A DNA stretch of 64,000 bases from Streptomyces sp. SID14436 (GCF_010548465.1 NZ_JAAGMD010000321.1:1-64000); one strand, 5' to 3'; positions 18,551-27,178 are shown, numbered from the stretch's first letter. Made by a program: numbers and translations. Notes: generated by a model not told the origin, from the sequence alone.

Positions 18551-19272
18551 TGGCGCCCCCGCCCCGCCGCAGCACTCCAGGCCGTCGGCACCCGTTGAAC
18601 GAGGCCGCCCGACTGGCCGACCGACTCCAGCAACACGGCTACACCAAGCGAGACATCGCCCGCATCATCAACCGTGACCCCTCGCTGGTCTCGCAGTTCT
18701 ACACCAAGAACAAAGGCGCCGCCTTCGTCACAGCCCTGCGCGAAGTGCTCACCGCCGCCGAAACCGGCGGCATCACCGACCTGCCCGAACTGGCCGCCAT
18801 CGCCGCCCGCCACACCCGCCGCCGCACCACCGCATCCGGCGCCCGCGCCCGCGTGCGCACCAAAGCCGTATTGATCACCCCCACCGGCTCCGGCACCGGC
18901 CGCGTCGGCGCCCAGGCCATCGCCTCCGGCTCCGCACGCCTGCGCCCGCTCATCGCCGAAGCCGCCCGCCGCGGACTGCGCCTGGCCTTCACCGTCCGCC
19001 TCGCCAAGACGAGCTACCGCCACCCCTCCGGAAGCAGGACAGATTCTCCCGGCATCCGCCGCGACGTGATCCAGCGCGGCGACCACAGCGAAGAACGCTC
19101 CTACGGCTCCGCCCAGACCGGAGGCTTCGACGCCGCCGACTTCGCCCGCCGTGTCGACGCCGCCGGCGGGGACGTCACCCAAGCCGTACACCAGTGGCTT
19201 GTAGAGACCGGACGCATCCGTCCCGACGCTCAAATCCTCCACCTCGAAGTACGAACCTGGCGTCCGCGCTGA
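18550..19272 (+). CDS. Small HTH protein coupled to the Tap-like gene, candidate non-canonical terminal protein
   Basis: A 240-residue basic protein. An N-terminal helix-turn-helix (ADRLQQHGYTKRDIARIINR, then DPSLVSQFYTKN) is followed by an arginine-rich hinge and a mixed alpha/beta region ending FARRVDAAGGDVTQAVHQWL and DAQILHLEVRTW. The plan (HTH, basic block, closing beta strand) loosely parallels Tpg, and the gene overlaps the stop of the Tap-like gene just as tpg pairs with tap. I see no direct sequence similarity to Tpg. Whether it is a terminal protein like SCP1 Tpc, a partition factor or a replication initiator cannot be decided from sequence. No membrane segment or signal peptide. 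Confidence 0.5.
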   Translation: MAPPPRRSTPGRRHPLNEAARLADRLQQHGYTKRDIARIINRDPSLVSQFYTKNKGAAFVTALREVLTAAETGGITDLPELAAIAARHTRRRTTASGARARVRTKAVLITPTGSGTGRVGAQAIASGSARLRPLIAEAARRGLRLAFTVRLAKTSYRHPSGSRTDSPGIRRDVIQRGDHSEERSYGSAQTGGFDAADFARRVDAAGGDVTQAVHQWLVETGRIRPDAQILHLEVRTWRPR

Positions 19273-19331
19273 TCTGCTGGTCGCCGATGCGTCTTCAACC
19301 TCGAAGCCGCGAGGGCCGGGCCTGCCGCCGA

Positions 19332-19928
19332 TCAGCTGATCTGTGCGTCGGCTTGGGGCCCGGATTCCTGTTCTGACGCCTGGGCGGAGGTGTAGTAGAC
19401 GGAGCGGCCCTGCCTGGTGCGCTGAGCCTGGCTCTTGGCTACAAGCCCTTCCAGAGTGGTACGTACGACAGTTGTTTTGAAGGTCCGTTCGGGGTGGGCC
19501 TGGCCGAGCGCGGTGGTGATCTCCGCTGCAGAACGCGGTTCGCTCTGCTCGGCGAGGTGGCGGCGGGCCAGGTCGACCAGGGTGGGCTGATCCGCCGTCG
19601 GGGCTGCAGCCGTCTTCCTGCGGGGGCGGCCGGTGGATTTCTTCGGCGTCTTCTTGCCGGGGGCAGTGGCGTTGTCGCGGGGGCTGGGCACTGCGGGAGA
19701 GCCAGGCACGGCTGTGGGCTGTTCGGCGGGTGCGGGGACGACGGCCAATGCCTGCTGCATGCTCACCAGAACCGTGTGGTTCTGCTGCAGTGCTGCCAAC
19801 TCCTTCTGCAGGAGGACTATTTCGGCGTTGACACGTTCTTGTTCCTTCAGGTTGTGCTCGAGGTCGCTGGTCACCTGGGCGGCATACTGCGAGGCGAGGT
19901 CTTGGGTGGTGGTCGCGGTTTCGGACAT
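19332..19928 (-). CDS. Coiled-coil winged-helix regulator
   Basis: A 198-residue protein typical of Streptomyces plasmids. Residues 5-60 form a coiled coil (DLEHNLKEQERVNAEIVLLQ and following heptads), then a lysine/alanine-rich linker (KKTPKKSTGRPRRKTA), then a C-terminal winged helix: LVDLARRHLAEQSEPRSAAE, then KTTVVRTTLEGLVAKSQAQR and the wing RQGRSVYYTSA. This suggests a dimeric DNA-binding protein. The ATG at 19928 is preferred because GAAAGG lies nine bases upstream and the longer frame loses similarity. It is convergent with the Tap-like operon (60 bases between stops). Confidence 0.6.
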   Translation of the reverse strand: MSETATTTQDLASQYAAQVTSDLEHNLKEQERVNAEIVLLQKELAALQQNHTVLVSMQQALAVVPAPAEQPTAVPGSPAVPSPRDNATAPGKKTPKKSTGRPRRKTAAAPTADQPTLVDLARRHLAEQSEPRSAAEITTALGQAHPERTFKTTVVRTTLEGLVAKSQAQRTRQGRSVYYTSAQASEQESGPQADAQIS

Positions 19929-20151
19929 GGTGTCTGCCTTTCTCGGAGTGCAGCCGGAGCGCGTGTGAAGGGAGAAAGCCCGTTGAGGGAAGGGGGCAGT
20001 GTCTTCCCCGGGATGTCGTCGCTGTGCTGCGGGTGCTGCTCGAGGTCTTCGGTCCGCAATAGTACGGACGAGCGGCATCGCTTTGTCCCGTGCCCGTTTA
20101 CCGTGCTGGACAGTGAACTGCGGACAGGTGATCGCAGCGCAGCCATGGTGT

Positions 20152-21159
20152 TCACCCCGTAAGGGCCGACTGCCAGAGAACCTCGTCGGAATCACGGCCG
20201 TACCGCCATGAGGTCAGGATGCCGGTCCTCACCAGCCTGTCGAGCAGTTCGGCGGCCTGATGCCGGGATTGCCCGCTCAACCGGGTCAGGTCCTCCATGT
20301 CGGTACGGTGACAAATCCCGGAGGACATGTGCGCGGCCAGCGCCAGGGTGAACAGCTGCAGGGCAGGCGGGGAACAGGCCGGCAATCGCTCAAGCACCGG
20401 ATGAAGCGCCCAGTGAGCGGCACGGCGGCGCGCAGCGCGGCCGGGCGCCTGGTCCAGCAGGGCGGCATCGAGGAGCTGCACCTCCGAGGCGGAAGACCCC
20501 GGGCTCGACGTCCGAAGCAAGTCCGCGTATTCCAATTCGGCCCACAGCTCCTTGCGCCCGTGCAGACGCATGCCCCGCAGCAGACCAGCAGGAATGCGGA
20601 CCTGGCCGCGGCTGTTGACACGCAGCGCGCACTGCAGGGCCAGAAGCCGGGCCGCGGGGGATACGAAACGGGGGAGCGCGGCAGCGAGGTAGGTGAGCAT
20701 CTCCCGCACACGCAGCTGTGCGTCGGACCCGGCCTGTGCTTCGACGAGCACGGGATCCGGGCGACGAACAGACGGACGCTGAGAGCGGAGCAGCGTGTCG
20801 GGGACAACGGCTGTGTGACGGGTCACTGCTGCGCAGGCGGCACAGGTGTCGGCCAGGCGCCAGGTGCGGCCGCTTCGGTCACGGGTGAGAGCAAGCAGAA
20901 TGCGGCCGGCGCAGCCTCGGTGCCGCGGATGCCATGAGCAGCCGCGTTCCCGGCACTGACAGGTACGCAAGTGCACGGGGAGAGCATCAGCGAGGGCATG
21001 ACGAGCCAGATGGGCCAGCGCAGCCGACCGCGCTGAGGTGGCGCTGAGGGACGCAGCATGGACGGTGCAGTGGGCGCAGATCAGGCTGGCCCCGCCCGAG
21101 CACGGACGCAGTTCCACTGACCAGATACGAGCTGCGGCATGCGCCCCGGCAACCCTCAT
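20152..21159 (-). CDS. Zinc-ribbon/winged-helix protein, Streptomyces-specific
   Basis: A 335-residue conserved Streptomyces protein of unknown function. It has several likely zinc-binding clusters: ELRPCSGGASLICAHC, CQCRERGCSWHPRHRGC and DTCAACAAV. The C-terminus is a winged helix (DLTRLSGQSRHQAAELLDRL, then GILTSWRYGRDSDEVLW). The start chosen is ATG 21159, which precedes the conserved VAGAHAAARIWSVELRPC segment; the frame is open to 21255 but upstream residues look non-conserved. It is divergent from a small XRE gene at 21332, and the gap carries TGCAGA-type operators, so the two are probably co-regulated. Confidence 0.6.
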   Translation of the reverse strand: MRVAGAHAAARIWSVELRPCSGGASLICAHCTVHAASLSATSARSAALAHLARHALADALPVHLRTCQCRERGCSWHPRHRGCAGRILLALTRDRSGRTWRLADTCAACAAVTRHTAVVPDTLLRSQRPSVRRPDPVLVEAQAGSDAQLRVREMLTYLAAALPRFVSPAARLLALQCALRVNSRGQVRIPAGLLRGMRLHGRKELWAELEYADLLRTSSPGSSASEVQLLDAALLDQAPGRAARRRAAHWALHPVLERLPACSPPALQLFTLALAAHMSSGICHRTDMEDLTRLSGQSRHQAAELLDRLVRTGILTSWRYGRDSDEVLWQSALTG

Positions 21160-21239
21160 TGGCTGGCTGACCTCCTGCCGACTGTCAGTGCCGTCTACGG
21201 CCGGTGCCGCTGGTGCGGCACCTGGACGAACGCACGGTA

Positions 21240-21317
21240 GTGCAGATTCCTGCACCGTGAATCACCCCACCCGACAAATAGTGCAGACCTCTGCACTGAC
21301 AGGGCGGATCTCTGCAC
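21240..21317. promoter_or_regulatory. Operator array with TGCAGA palindromes between divergent genes
   Basis: AGTGCAGACCTCTGCACT (21280-21297) is a perfect 8-bp inverted repeat around CC. GTGCAGATTCCTGCAC (21240-21255) is a second, shorter palindrome with the same half-site. A single half-site TCTGCAC follows at 21311-21317. The array lies between the zinc-ribbon gene and the XRE gene, 15 bases before the latter's start. Autoregulation by the XRE protein is the simplest reading. Confidence 0.65.
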
Positions 21318-21331
21318 CGTCGGATGATGGG

Positions 21332-21604
21332 GTGACGATCTTGCCGCCCGACCCCGACCTCACCGCGCTGCGCATCCAGCTGGCGCGCCTTCGGGCCGAG
21401 CGCGGCTGGTCCTTCGACGAACTAGCCCGCCGCAGCGGCCTGGCCCGGCGCACCCTCATCGACCTCGAACACGGCCACACCACGGGCAGCGTCACCACCT
21501 GGCACTCCCTCGCCCACGCCTTCGACGTGCCGCTCGAAGACCTGCTGAGCACCATGTGCTCCAGCCACACACCCCCCGGACCTCAGGCGCCCAACAACCC
21601 CTGA
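21332..21604 (+). CDS. Small XRE-family transcriptional regulator
   Basis: A 90-residue protein made almost entirely of an XRE (Cro/C1) helix-turn-helix: RIQLARLRAERGWSFDELAR, then RSGLARRTLIDLEHGHTTGS and LAHAFDVPLEDLL. The GTG at 21332 is chosen because it places the HTH 12 residues in and keeps the operators at 21240-21317 upstream. The longer open frame overlaps the neighbouring promoter. It probably represses itself and the divergent zinc-ribbon gene. Confidence 0.7.
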   Translation: MTILPPDPDLTALRIQLARLRAERGWSFDELARRSGLARRTLIDLEHGHTTGSVTTWHSLAHAFDVPLEDLLSTMCSSHTPPGPQAPNNP

Positions 21605-21763
21605 CCAGGGCGAACACACGGCACAGCGAATCACCCGAATCGACGAACAAGCACCGAACGCTCATCGCACACTTGATGACCCGTTCGGGCACGCTGAGCC
21701 GACCGAGGGACACCCCCGCGCCACCGCAGCCAACGGCCACGCCCCGCCTGACACGTTGCCCTC

Positions 21764-22204
21764 ATGCGCCTCCACACCCAGCCCCCGGCCCGCCACCGGG
21801 ACGCCAGCCCCCGCATCTCTGCACACCGCCCCCTGCAGATCGCCACCAACAGCCCCAGCCGCCGGCTACGCACCGGCCAGACCGGACGCTGCGGCAACTG
21901 CGGCAACTGCATCGACTGGTATCACCGCACCGACCGCCGGCCCCTCGCCCTGCACCCCGCGGAAATCGCCACCACCGAAGTCCCCGAAGACTGCCGCCGG
22001 CACCCCAGCGGCGGCATGGCCCACCCCCACGACGACGGCAGCGGCTGGTCCCGCATCCCGCACGCCGTCCTGTGCCCCCGGCTTGACGTAGACCCCTGCG
22101 CTACCGGTTTGCTCCTCGTAGCACTGCGCCGTCGGCTCACCGTCCACCACGCGCCACACATCCGCACCCAGTCGGCACCCTCCGCGCCGCACCAGCGGCG
22201 GTGA
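21764..22204 (+). CDS. DUF6083-like protein
   Basis: A 146-residue protein. Its middle resembles DUF6083, a Streptomyces family of unknown function: SRRLRTGQTGRCGNCGNCID, WYHRTDRRPLALHPAE, VPEDCRRHPSGGMAHPHDDG and SGWSRIPHAVLCPRLD. The CGNCGNC and later CRRH/CP residues could bind a metal. The stop overlaps the GTG of the next gene (GTGA at 22201), so translation is coupled into an operon ending with the UvrD-like helicase. Confidence 0.6.
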   Translation: MRLHTQPPARHRDASPRISAHRPLQIATNSPSRRLRTGQTGRCGNCGNCIDWYHRTDRRPLALHPAEIATTEVPEDCRRHPSGGMAHPHDDGSGWSRIPHAVLCPRLDVDPCATGLLLVALRRRLTVHHAPHIRTQSAPSAPHQRR

Positions 22205-22680
22205 CAGTGCCGCACCACGCCCTGGAGATCACCCTCACACGCCCTGTGAGCCCGGAAGAACTCGACGCCGCCTGCCGCACAATGCCGCTCGCCGCCAACC
22301 ACAGCTCCACCCGCCTGATCGCGCTCGTACCCGCCAAGACCCCCGCCCGGGCCGCCCACAAGCTGCGCCGACGCCTTAAAGGCCAGCTCCCCATCGACGT
22401 GATCACCACGCACTACCCAGACACGAACGGACACGTGCTGCTCAACGTGGCCCTCCCGCCAGCCGCACACGCATCCCTCCACACCGCAGCACTCCGAACA
22501 GGACACAAGCCCGAGGGCCTGGACAAGGCCATCCACCGGGCCCTCGCCGAGCACACCGATCAGGAAGTGCAACGCCTCGAGCGTGAAGTGCGCCAGCTTC
22601 TCGCCCACACGCTTCCCGCTCATCTCCTGACCGCCATGGGACGCGCGCTCGCCCACAACACCCAAGGAACCACAACATGA
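22201..22680 (+). CDS. Conserved hypothetical, coupled to the helicase
   Basis: A 159-residue protein I do not recognise. A mixed alpha/beta N-terminal half (HALEITLTRPVSPEELDAAC) is followed by a helical C-terminal half rich in Leu, Glu and Arg (EVQRLEREVRQLLAHTL) that may form a coiled coil. GTG start at 22201 overlaps the previous stop, and its own stop overlaps the helicase ATG at 22677. The double overlap suggests it acts with the helicase, but there is no direct evidence of what it does. Confidence 0.6.
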   Translation: MTVPHHALEITLTRPVSPEELDAACRTMPLAANHSSTRLIALVPAKTPARAAHKLRRRLKGQLPIDVITTHYPDTNGHVLLNVALPPAAHASLHTAALRTGHKPEGLDKAIHRALAEHTDQEVQRLEREVRQLLAHTLPAHLLTAMGRALAHNTQGTTT

Positions 22681-24236
22681 ACCCGACCGACGAGCAGACC
22701 GCCGCAGCCGACGCCTTCGCCCAGGGCGACCACCTGTCGGTACAGGCCGGCGCGGGCACCGGCAAGACCACCACTCTGGCCCTACTCGCCCACACCACCA
22801 AACGCCGCGGACAATACCTCGCCTACAACCGCGCCATCGCACAGGAAGCCGCCACCCGCTTCCCGAGGAACATCCTGTGCAAGACCGCCCACGCCCTGGC
22901 CTACGCCGCGGTCGGCCACCGCTACACCCGCCGCCTGAACGCACCCCGCCGCCCGGCCTGGCAAACCGGACAGACCCTCGGACTCACCAAATCCCTCCGA
23001 CTCGGCGACCACAACGTCACCCAAAAAGCCCTCTCCAACGCCACCCTGCGTACCGTCACTCACTTCTGCCACACCGCCGACGAGGCCATCACCCACCACC
23101 ACGTCCCACGCCTGCGCGGACTGGAAGACCCAGCCCTTCACGCGCAACTCGCCGCTCACGTCGTGCCCTTCGCCCGCAAGGCATGGAGCGACCTACAACA
23201 CCCCTACGACGGCGCGGTGCGCTTCGACCACGACCACTACCTCAAGATGTGGGCCCTCACCAGGCCACGGATCCAGGCCGACTTCCTGCTGCTGGACGAG
23301 GCCCAGGACACCAACCCCGTCGTCGAGCAGATCTTCCTCAACCAACGCGACCACGCCCAGCTGGTCATGGTCGGCGACTCCGCCCAGGCCATTTACCACT
23401 GGCGCGGCGCCAAAGATGTCATGACAGGATTCGACGGCACCCGGCTCGCCCTGTCGCAATCCTTCCGCTTCGGCCCAGATCTCGCCGCGGAAGCCAATCG
23501 GTGGCTCCGCCTCGCCGACGCCCCGATCCGCCTCACCGGCACCCCCAGCATGTGCACCGAACTAGGGCCCGTCGCACAACCGGACGCCGTGCTGTGCCGC
23601 ACCAACACCGGCGCCATGGCCCAGATCATGGCCCTCATGGCCGCCGGATACTCCGTCGCCCTGGCCGGGGGAGGAGACAGCCTGCAAACCCTCGCCCTCG
23701 CCGCCCGCGACCTGAAAGAAGGCCGGAGAACCCAGCACCCCGAACTGACCCTCTTCCCTACCTGGGGGGATCTGCAGGACTACGCCTCCCACGACCCAGC
23801 CGGACGCGACCTACAGCCCCTGGTCAACCTCGTCGACACCCACGGCACCGACGCCATCCTCACCGCCGTGGCCCACCTCGCCCCCGAGCCACACGCCCAG
23901 ATCACCGTCTCCACCGCCCACAAGGCCAAGGGGCGCGAATGGCCGCGCGTAATGATCGCTGACGACTTCGCCCGCCCCCAGGACAACCAATACGGCGACC
24001 GCCCCGGCCTTCCGGCACCACCCGACCCCATCGACGATGCCGAAGCACGGCTGGCCTACGTAGCCGTCACGCGCACCCGTCGACGCCTGGACCTGGGAGG
24101 CCTGTCCTGGATCCACGACCACCCTGACGGCCACCACGACCTGCCAGAGCCGCGCTCCCAGAACGAGACCTCGAAACGGCGTGATAGTGGAGAGACAGTG
24201 TCTCCCAGCTTCGCCAATCGAGGGTCACTTGGCTGA
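22677..24236 (+). CDS. UvrD/Rep-type SF1 helicase
   Basis: A 519-residue superfamily 1 helicase with all main motifs: Q-like NPTDEQTAAADAF, motif I QAGAGTGKTTT, motif II LLLDEAQDTN, motif III VGDSAQAIYHWRGA, motif IV-like SQSFRFGPDLA, motif V VSTAHKAKGREW and motif VI LAYVAVTRTRRRLDLG. It is shorter than chromosomal UvrD (about 700 residues) and has small insertion domains, like other plasmid-borne actinobacterial versions. The last ~40 residues after LSWIHD look non-conserved and end at the edge of a decayed insertion sequence. Third gene of an overlapping operon; role in plasmid replication, transfer or defence is open. Confidence 0.85.
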   Translation: MNPTDEQTAAADAFAQGDHLSVQAGAGTGKTTTLALLAHTTKRRGQYLAYNRAIAQEAATRFPRNILCKTAHALAYAAVGHRYTRRLNAPRRPAWQTGQTLGLTKSLRLGDHNVTQKALSNATLRTVTHFCHTADEAITHHHVPRLRGLEDPALHAQLAAHVVPFARKAWSDLQHPYDGAVRFDHDHYLKMWALTRPRIQADFLLLDEAQDTNPVVEQIFLNQRDHAQLVMVGDSAQAIYHWRGAKDVMTGFDGTRLALSQSFRFGPDLAAEANRWLRLADAPIRLTGTPSMCTELGPVAQPDAVLCRTNTGAMAQIMALMAAGYSVALAGGGDSLQTLALAARDLKEGRRTQHPELTLFPTWGDLQDYASHDPAGRDLQPLVNLVDTHGTDAILTAVAHLAPEPHAQITVSTAHKAKGREWPRVMIADDFARPQDNQYGDRPGLPAPPDPIDDAEARLAYVAVTRTRRRLDLGGLSWIHDHPDGHHDLPEPRSQNETSKRRDSGETVSPSFANRGSLG

Positions 24237-24278
24237 AGCCTTGGGAGCCCTTGGCCGCGCAGGCCACCGCCATTCACT

Positions 24279-24991
24279 GAGCCTTTCCAACCTCACGCTG
24301 ATGCGTGGTGAAGGACGAGGACGGCCTTTGATGGCGGCCATGGCCCGCTCGCCGAGGCAGCGGATTTTGGCGTGGGTGGTGTTGTGGCGACGCTTCCATC
24401 GCTTGAGGCGGCGGCCCCGAAACGGCACGCGGACGGGTCCGCCGGCGCCTTGATATGCCTTGTACGCCCAGCATTTGAGCTCCGCATCGGCGAGGGCTTC
24501 GATGATGCCGTGCTGCCGCGCGGCGGTCAGGTCGTGAGTCGAGCCGGGCAGAGCCGGCGAGGTCCAGAGCAGCCGTCCGAACGGATCGGTGAGGACTTGG
24601 ACGTTCATGCCGTGGCGTTTGTGTTTCCCGGAGTAGTACGGGGTGTCGGCTGCGATGCGGTTGATCGGCAGCAGGGTGCCGTCGGGGATCACGAACGCCT
24701 TCGTCCGGATCGTCTTCATCGCCTCGGCCAGGGTACGGGGCGAGGGCGGCCAGGGCCTCGACGGCTTCACGTATGTAGCGGTAGACGGTCGCGATCCCGA
24801 TGTCGAACCCGGCAGCGAGCTGGGCGTAGGTGTCACCGCACCGTAGATGGGCCAGGGCGAGCAGTGCCTGAACGTGCGGCGGGAAGACGCCGCCACCGAG
24901 TTCCGATCTCCTGCCGCCGGGCTGTCAGTTGTCCGGTCAGGAACCGCAGGGTGCGGCTGGACAGATCAATCGAGGACGGGTAGACAAGCAC
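24279..24991 (-). pseudogene. Decayed IS5-family transposase
   Basis: Remnant of a DDE transposase of the transposase-family-protein (DDE_Tnp_4) type. Recognisable pieces on the minus strand are VLVYPSSIDLSSRTLRFLTG (start near 24991), AFVIPDGTLLPINRIAADTP, YYSGKHKRHGMNVQVLTDPF and CWAYKAYQGAGG, ending with the normal terminus VLVLHHASA read in another frame (stop near 24279). At least two frameshifts occur in the N-terminal third. About 60 bases are missing after AMAAIK. A catalytic-region Asp (family CWADKAYQ) is Tyr here, so the copy is dead. Confidence 0.75.
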
Positions 24992-24992
24992 G

Positions 24993-25050
24993 CGAAGCTC
25001 CTGGCGGATAAGGGTGATCTTGGTCGAGAACCCGTCTACCAGGAGCTTCG
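24993..25050. repeat. Inverted repeat next to the dead IS5 copy
   Basis: CGAAGCTCCTGG (24993-25004) and CCAGGAGCTTCG (25039-25050) are perfect 12-bp inverted arms separated by 34 bases. They sit just upstream of the decayed transposase start, so they may be regulatory or part of the element's end. Confidence 0.5.
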
Positions 25051-25288
25051 TCGTTGCGCAGGACAGTGCAACTCGCGGTCAGACACCGCAGCTCGACAAG
25101 GGCTCACTGCCCCATCGTGGCCGATGGGGCGCTGGTGGAGTGGGGACCTGCGTCGGTGTGGCGTGCCGCGGTTTCCCACGAAATCCGGTGGAGTCTCAGC
25201 GGCCGGAAGTGGTTGGGTCCTGCTCAGTGCTTCGCTGACACGGCCCGGCACAGTGCGAGGCGCAAGGCCCGAGTCGCAAGGCGGTCTA

Positions 25289-26187
25289 GGCCGTTTCTTT
25301 CAGATCATCGGATCGTTGGTCTGGGTGTGTCGTTGACTGACGCCCAGTGGGCCCGCATCGAGCCGTTGTTGCCGGACCGGACCCCTCGGCGGGGTGGTCG
25401 GTGGCGTGATCACCGGCAGGTGATCGACGCGATCGCGTTCAAGTACCGCACCGGCACCCCGTGGATGGACCTGCCCGAGCAGTTCGGGTCGTGGAAGGGC
25501 GCGTACAACCGGCTGCGGAAGTGGGCCGCCGACGGCACTTGGGAGAAGGTCTTCACCGCCCTGCTCGCCCAGGCCGACGCCGAAGGCGACCTCGACTGGG
25601 TCGTCGCAGTCGACTCCACTGTCGTGCGCGCACACCAGCACGCCGCCGGGGCCCGTCAAAAGGGGCCCCGGCCGGCGAGCCGGCTGACCATGCCCTCGGA
25701 CGGTCCCGCGGCGGACTGACCACGAAGATCCACCTCGTCGCGGACGGCGGTTGCCGACCGCTGGCGTTCGTCATCACGCCGGGTCAAGCAGGTGACGCAC
25801 CCGCCTTCGAGCAGGTCATGGCCCGGTTACGGGTGCCCAGACGGATCGGCCGCCCCAGGGTCACGCCAGACGTGGTCCTGGCCGACAAGGCGTATTCGTC
25901 CCGGGCGATCCGCCTCCATCTTCGACAGCGGAAGATCCGAGCGGTGATCCCGCAGCCGGCGGACCAGGCTGCGAACCGCAAGCGACGTGGTCGGCTCGGG
26001 GGCCGTCCCCCGGCCTTCGACCGCGAGACCTACAAGCAGCGCAACACCGTCGAGCGGTGCATCAACAAGCTCAAGCAATGGCGCGGCCTGGCCACCCGCT
26101 ACGACAAGACGGCCACCATTTACCTAGCCGGACTGCACCTCGCCGCCATCTTCATCTGGTCGGCGAGGTGATCCGAAAGAAACGGCC
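25289..26187 (+). mobile_element. IS5-family (IS427-group) insertion sequence, apparently intact
   Basis: 899-bp element. Left end GGCCGTTTCTTTCAGATCA and right end (reversed) GGCCGTTTCTTTCGGATCA are near-perfect inverted repeats. A TA dinucleotide flanks both sides (25287-25288 and 26188-26189), as expected for this group. It contains one transposase expressed by frameshifting. It separates the dead IS5 copy from the methyltransferase gene. Confidence 0.85.
25327..26171 (+). CDS. IS427-group transposase (OrfAB, programmed -1 frameshift)
   Basis: DDE transposase encoded in two overlapping frames, OrfA (25327-25719) and OrfB (in the -1 frame, to 26171). OrfA begins VSLTDAQWARIEPLLPD and includes the first catalytic Asp (VAVDSTVVRAHQHAAG). 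OrfB supplies the second Asp (VLADKAYSSRAIR) and the Glu (RNTVERCINKLKQWRG). The frames join at the run CAAAAGGGG (about 25657-25665), an A/G slippery site typical of the group; the fused protein reads ARQKGAPAGEPADHALGRSR and is about 280 residues. Both catalytic halves look complete, so the element is probably active. Confidence 0.85.
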
Positions 26188-26223
26188 TAGCCCGCGCGTT
26201 GTCGAGTGATGGAGGTTATCGCG

Positions 26224-27012
26224 GTGGCTGGTTATGGGGCGCTTTCCGACGTTTACGAGTGGCTGATCGGGGACGACAGGTTGACCCCCGCCAAGGCAGC
26301 CGCGGTTTACTACAGCGATGTCATGGGCTCTCTGCCGCCCAACGCGCGCGTCCTCGACTGCGCGTGTGGAACCGGCCAGCTCGCCGTCGGTCTCGCAAGT
26401 CTTGGCCTTGACGTGGTCGCCACAGATGCCAGCAGTGGGATGGTTCGCCGGACCGAGAAGGCCGCCGACGAGCAGGGTGTCTCGCTTCGAGCCCTCCGCG
26501 CGAGCTGGGACGAGCTGCCCGACCACCTGGAGGACTCCACGTTCGATCTGGTGTTCTGCGTCGGCAACTCGCTGGGGCACGCCGAGGGCGCAGCCGGGCG
26601 CCTGACCGCACTGGAAGCGATGTCGCGGCTGCTGAATCCGGGCGGACGCCTCGTGCTCCACTCACGCAACTGGGAGCTCGTGCGCTCCGCCGGCTCACGG
26701 GTAGACGTCCGCGATCGACTCATCCGCCGCAACGACCGCGATGCGGTCGTCAGCTACTACTGGCAGATCGAGCAGCGCTGGGAGCAGGAACACTTCCTCG
26801 AGATCGTGGTCGCCCAGATCGAGCCGGATGGGTCAGTGCGAGCCTGCTCGGAGCGGTTGTCCATCTGGCCCTACCGGTACGAGGACCTCGTGGCGCAGTT
26901 GCAGAGTGTCGGGCTCACGGTGCAGTCCACCACCTTCGACCCCGAGAACGATGGATACCTGGTGGTCGCCAGCCGCGACCAGGCGCGAGGCACGTCTGAG
27001 CCGACGCGCTGA
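26224..27012 (+). CDS. Class I SAM-dependent methyltransferase
   Basis: A 262-residue Rossmann-fold methyltransferase. Motif I is VLDCACGTGQLAVGLA, followed by VVATDASSGMVRR (acidic residue binding the SAM ribose), FDLVFCVGNSLGHA (motif IV region) and NPGGRLVLHSRNWEL. The layout resembles glycine/sarcosine N-methyltransferase-like enzymes, but substrate cannot be assigned. I choose GTG 26224 because GGAGG lies eight bases upstream; an ATG at 26206 or 26209 leaves no room for a ribosome site outside the adjacent IS. The IS427-group element ends only 37 bases upstream, so the native promoter has probably been displaced. A strong terminator follows at 27149. Confidence 0.8.
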   Translation: MAGYGALSDVYEWLIGDDRLTPAKAAAVYYSDVMGSLPPNARVLDCACGTGQLAVGLASLGLDVVATDASSGMVRRTEKAADEQGVSLRALRASWDELPDHLEDSTFDLVFCVGNSLGHAEGAAGRLTALEAMSRLLNPGGRLVLHSRNWELVRSAGSRVDVRDRLIRRNDRDAVVSYYWQIEQRWEQEHFLEIVVAQIEPDGSVRACSERLSIWPYRYEDLVAQLQSVGLTVQSTTFDPENDGYLVVASRDQARGTSEPTR

Positions 27013-27148
27013 TCCGCCTTTCGTCGTCGTTGCCGACCTGCCGGCTCGCGACCGCCCGCAGCCCGTCCTCACCTTGCATCTGACCTGCTCAAGCGGAGGT
27101 TGGAAACAGCTCAATGATCTTCGACTTCTCGCGAAGAGATCCATGAAT

Positions 27149-27178
27149 GATGGCCCCCGCCTCCCGGCGGGGGCCATC
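27149..27178. terminator. Intrinsic terminator hairpin
   Basis: GATGGCCCCCGCC (27149-27161), loop TCCC, GGCGGGGGCCATC (27166-27178): a perfect 13-bp stem followed by TT. It lies between the methyltransferase and the convergent HNH lipoprotein gene and can serve both. Confidence 0.8.
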
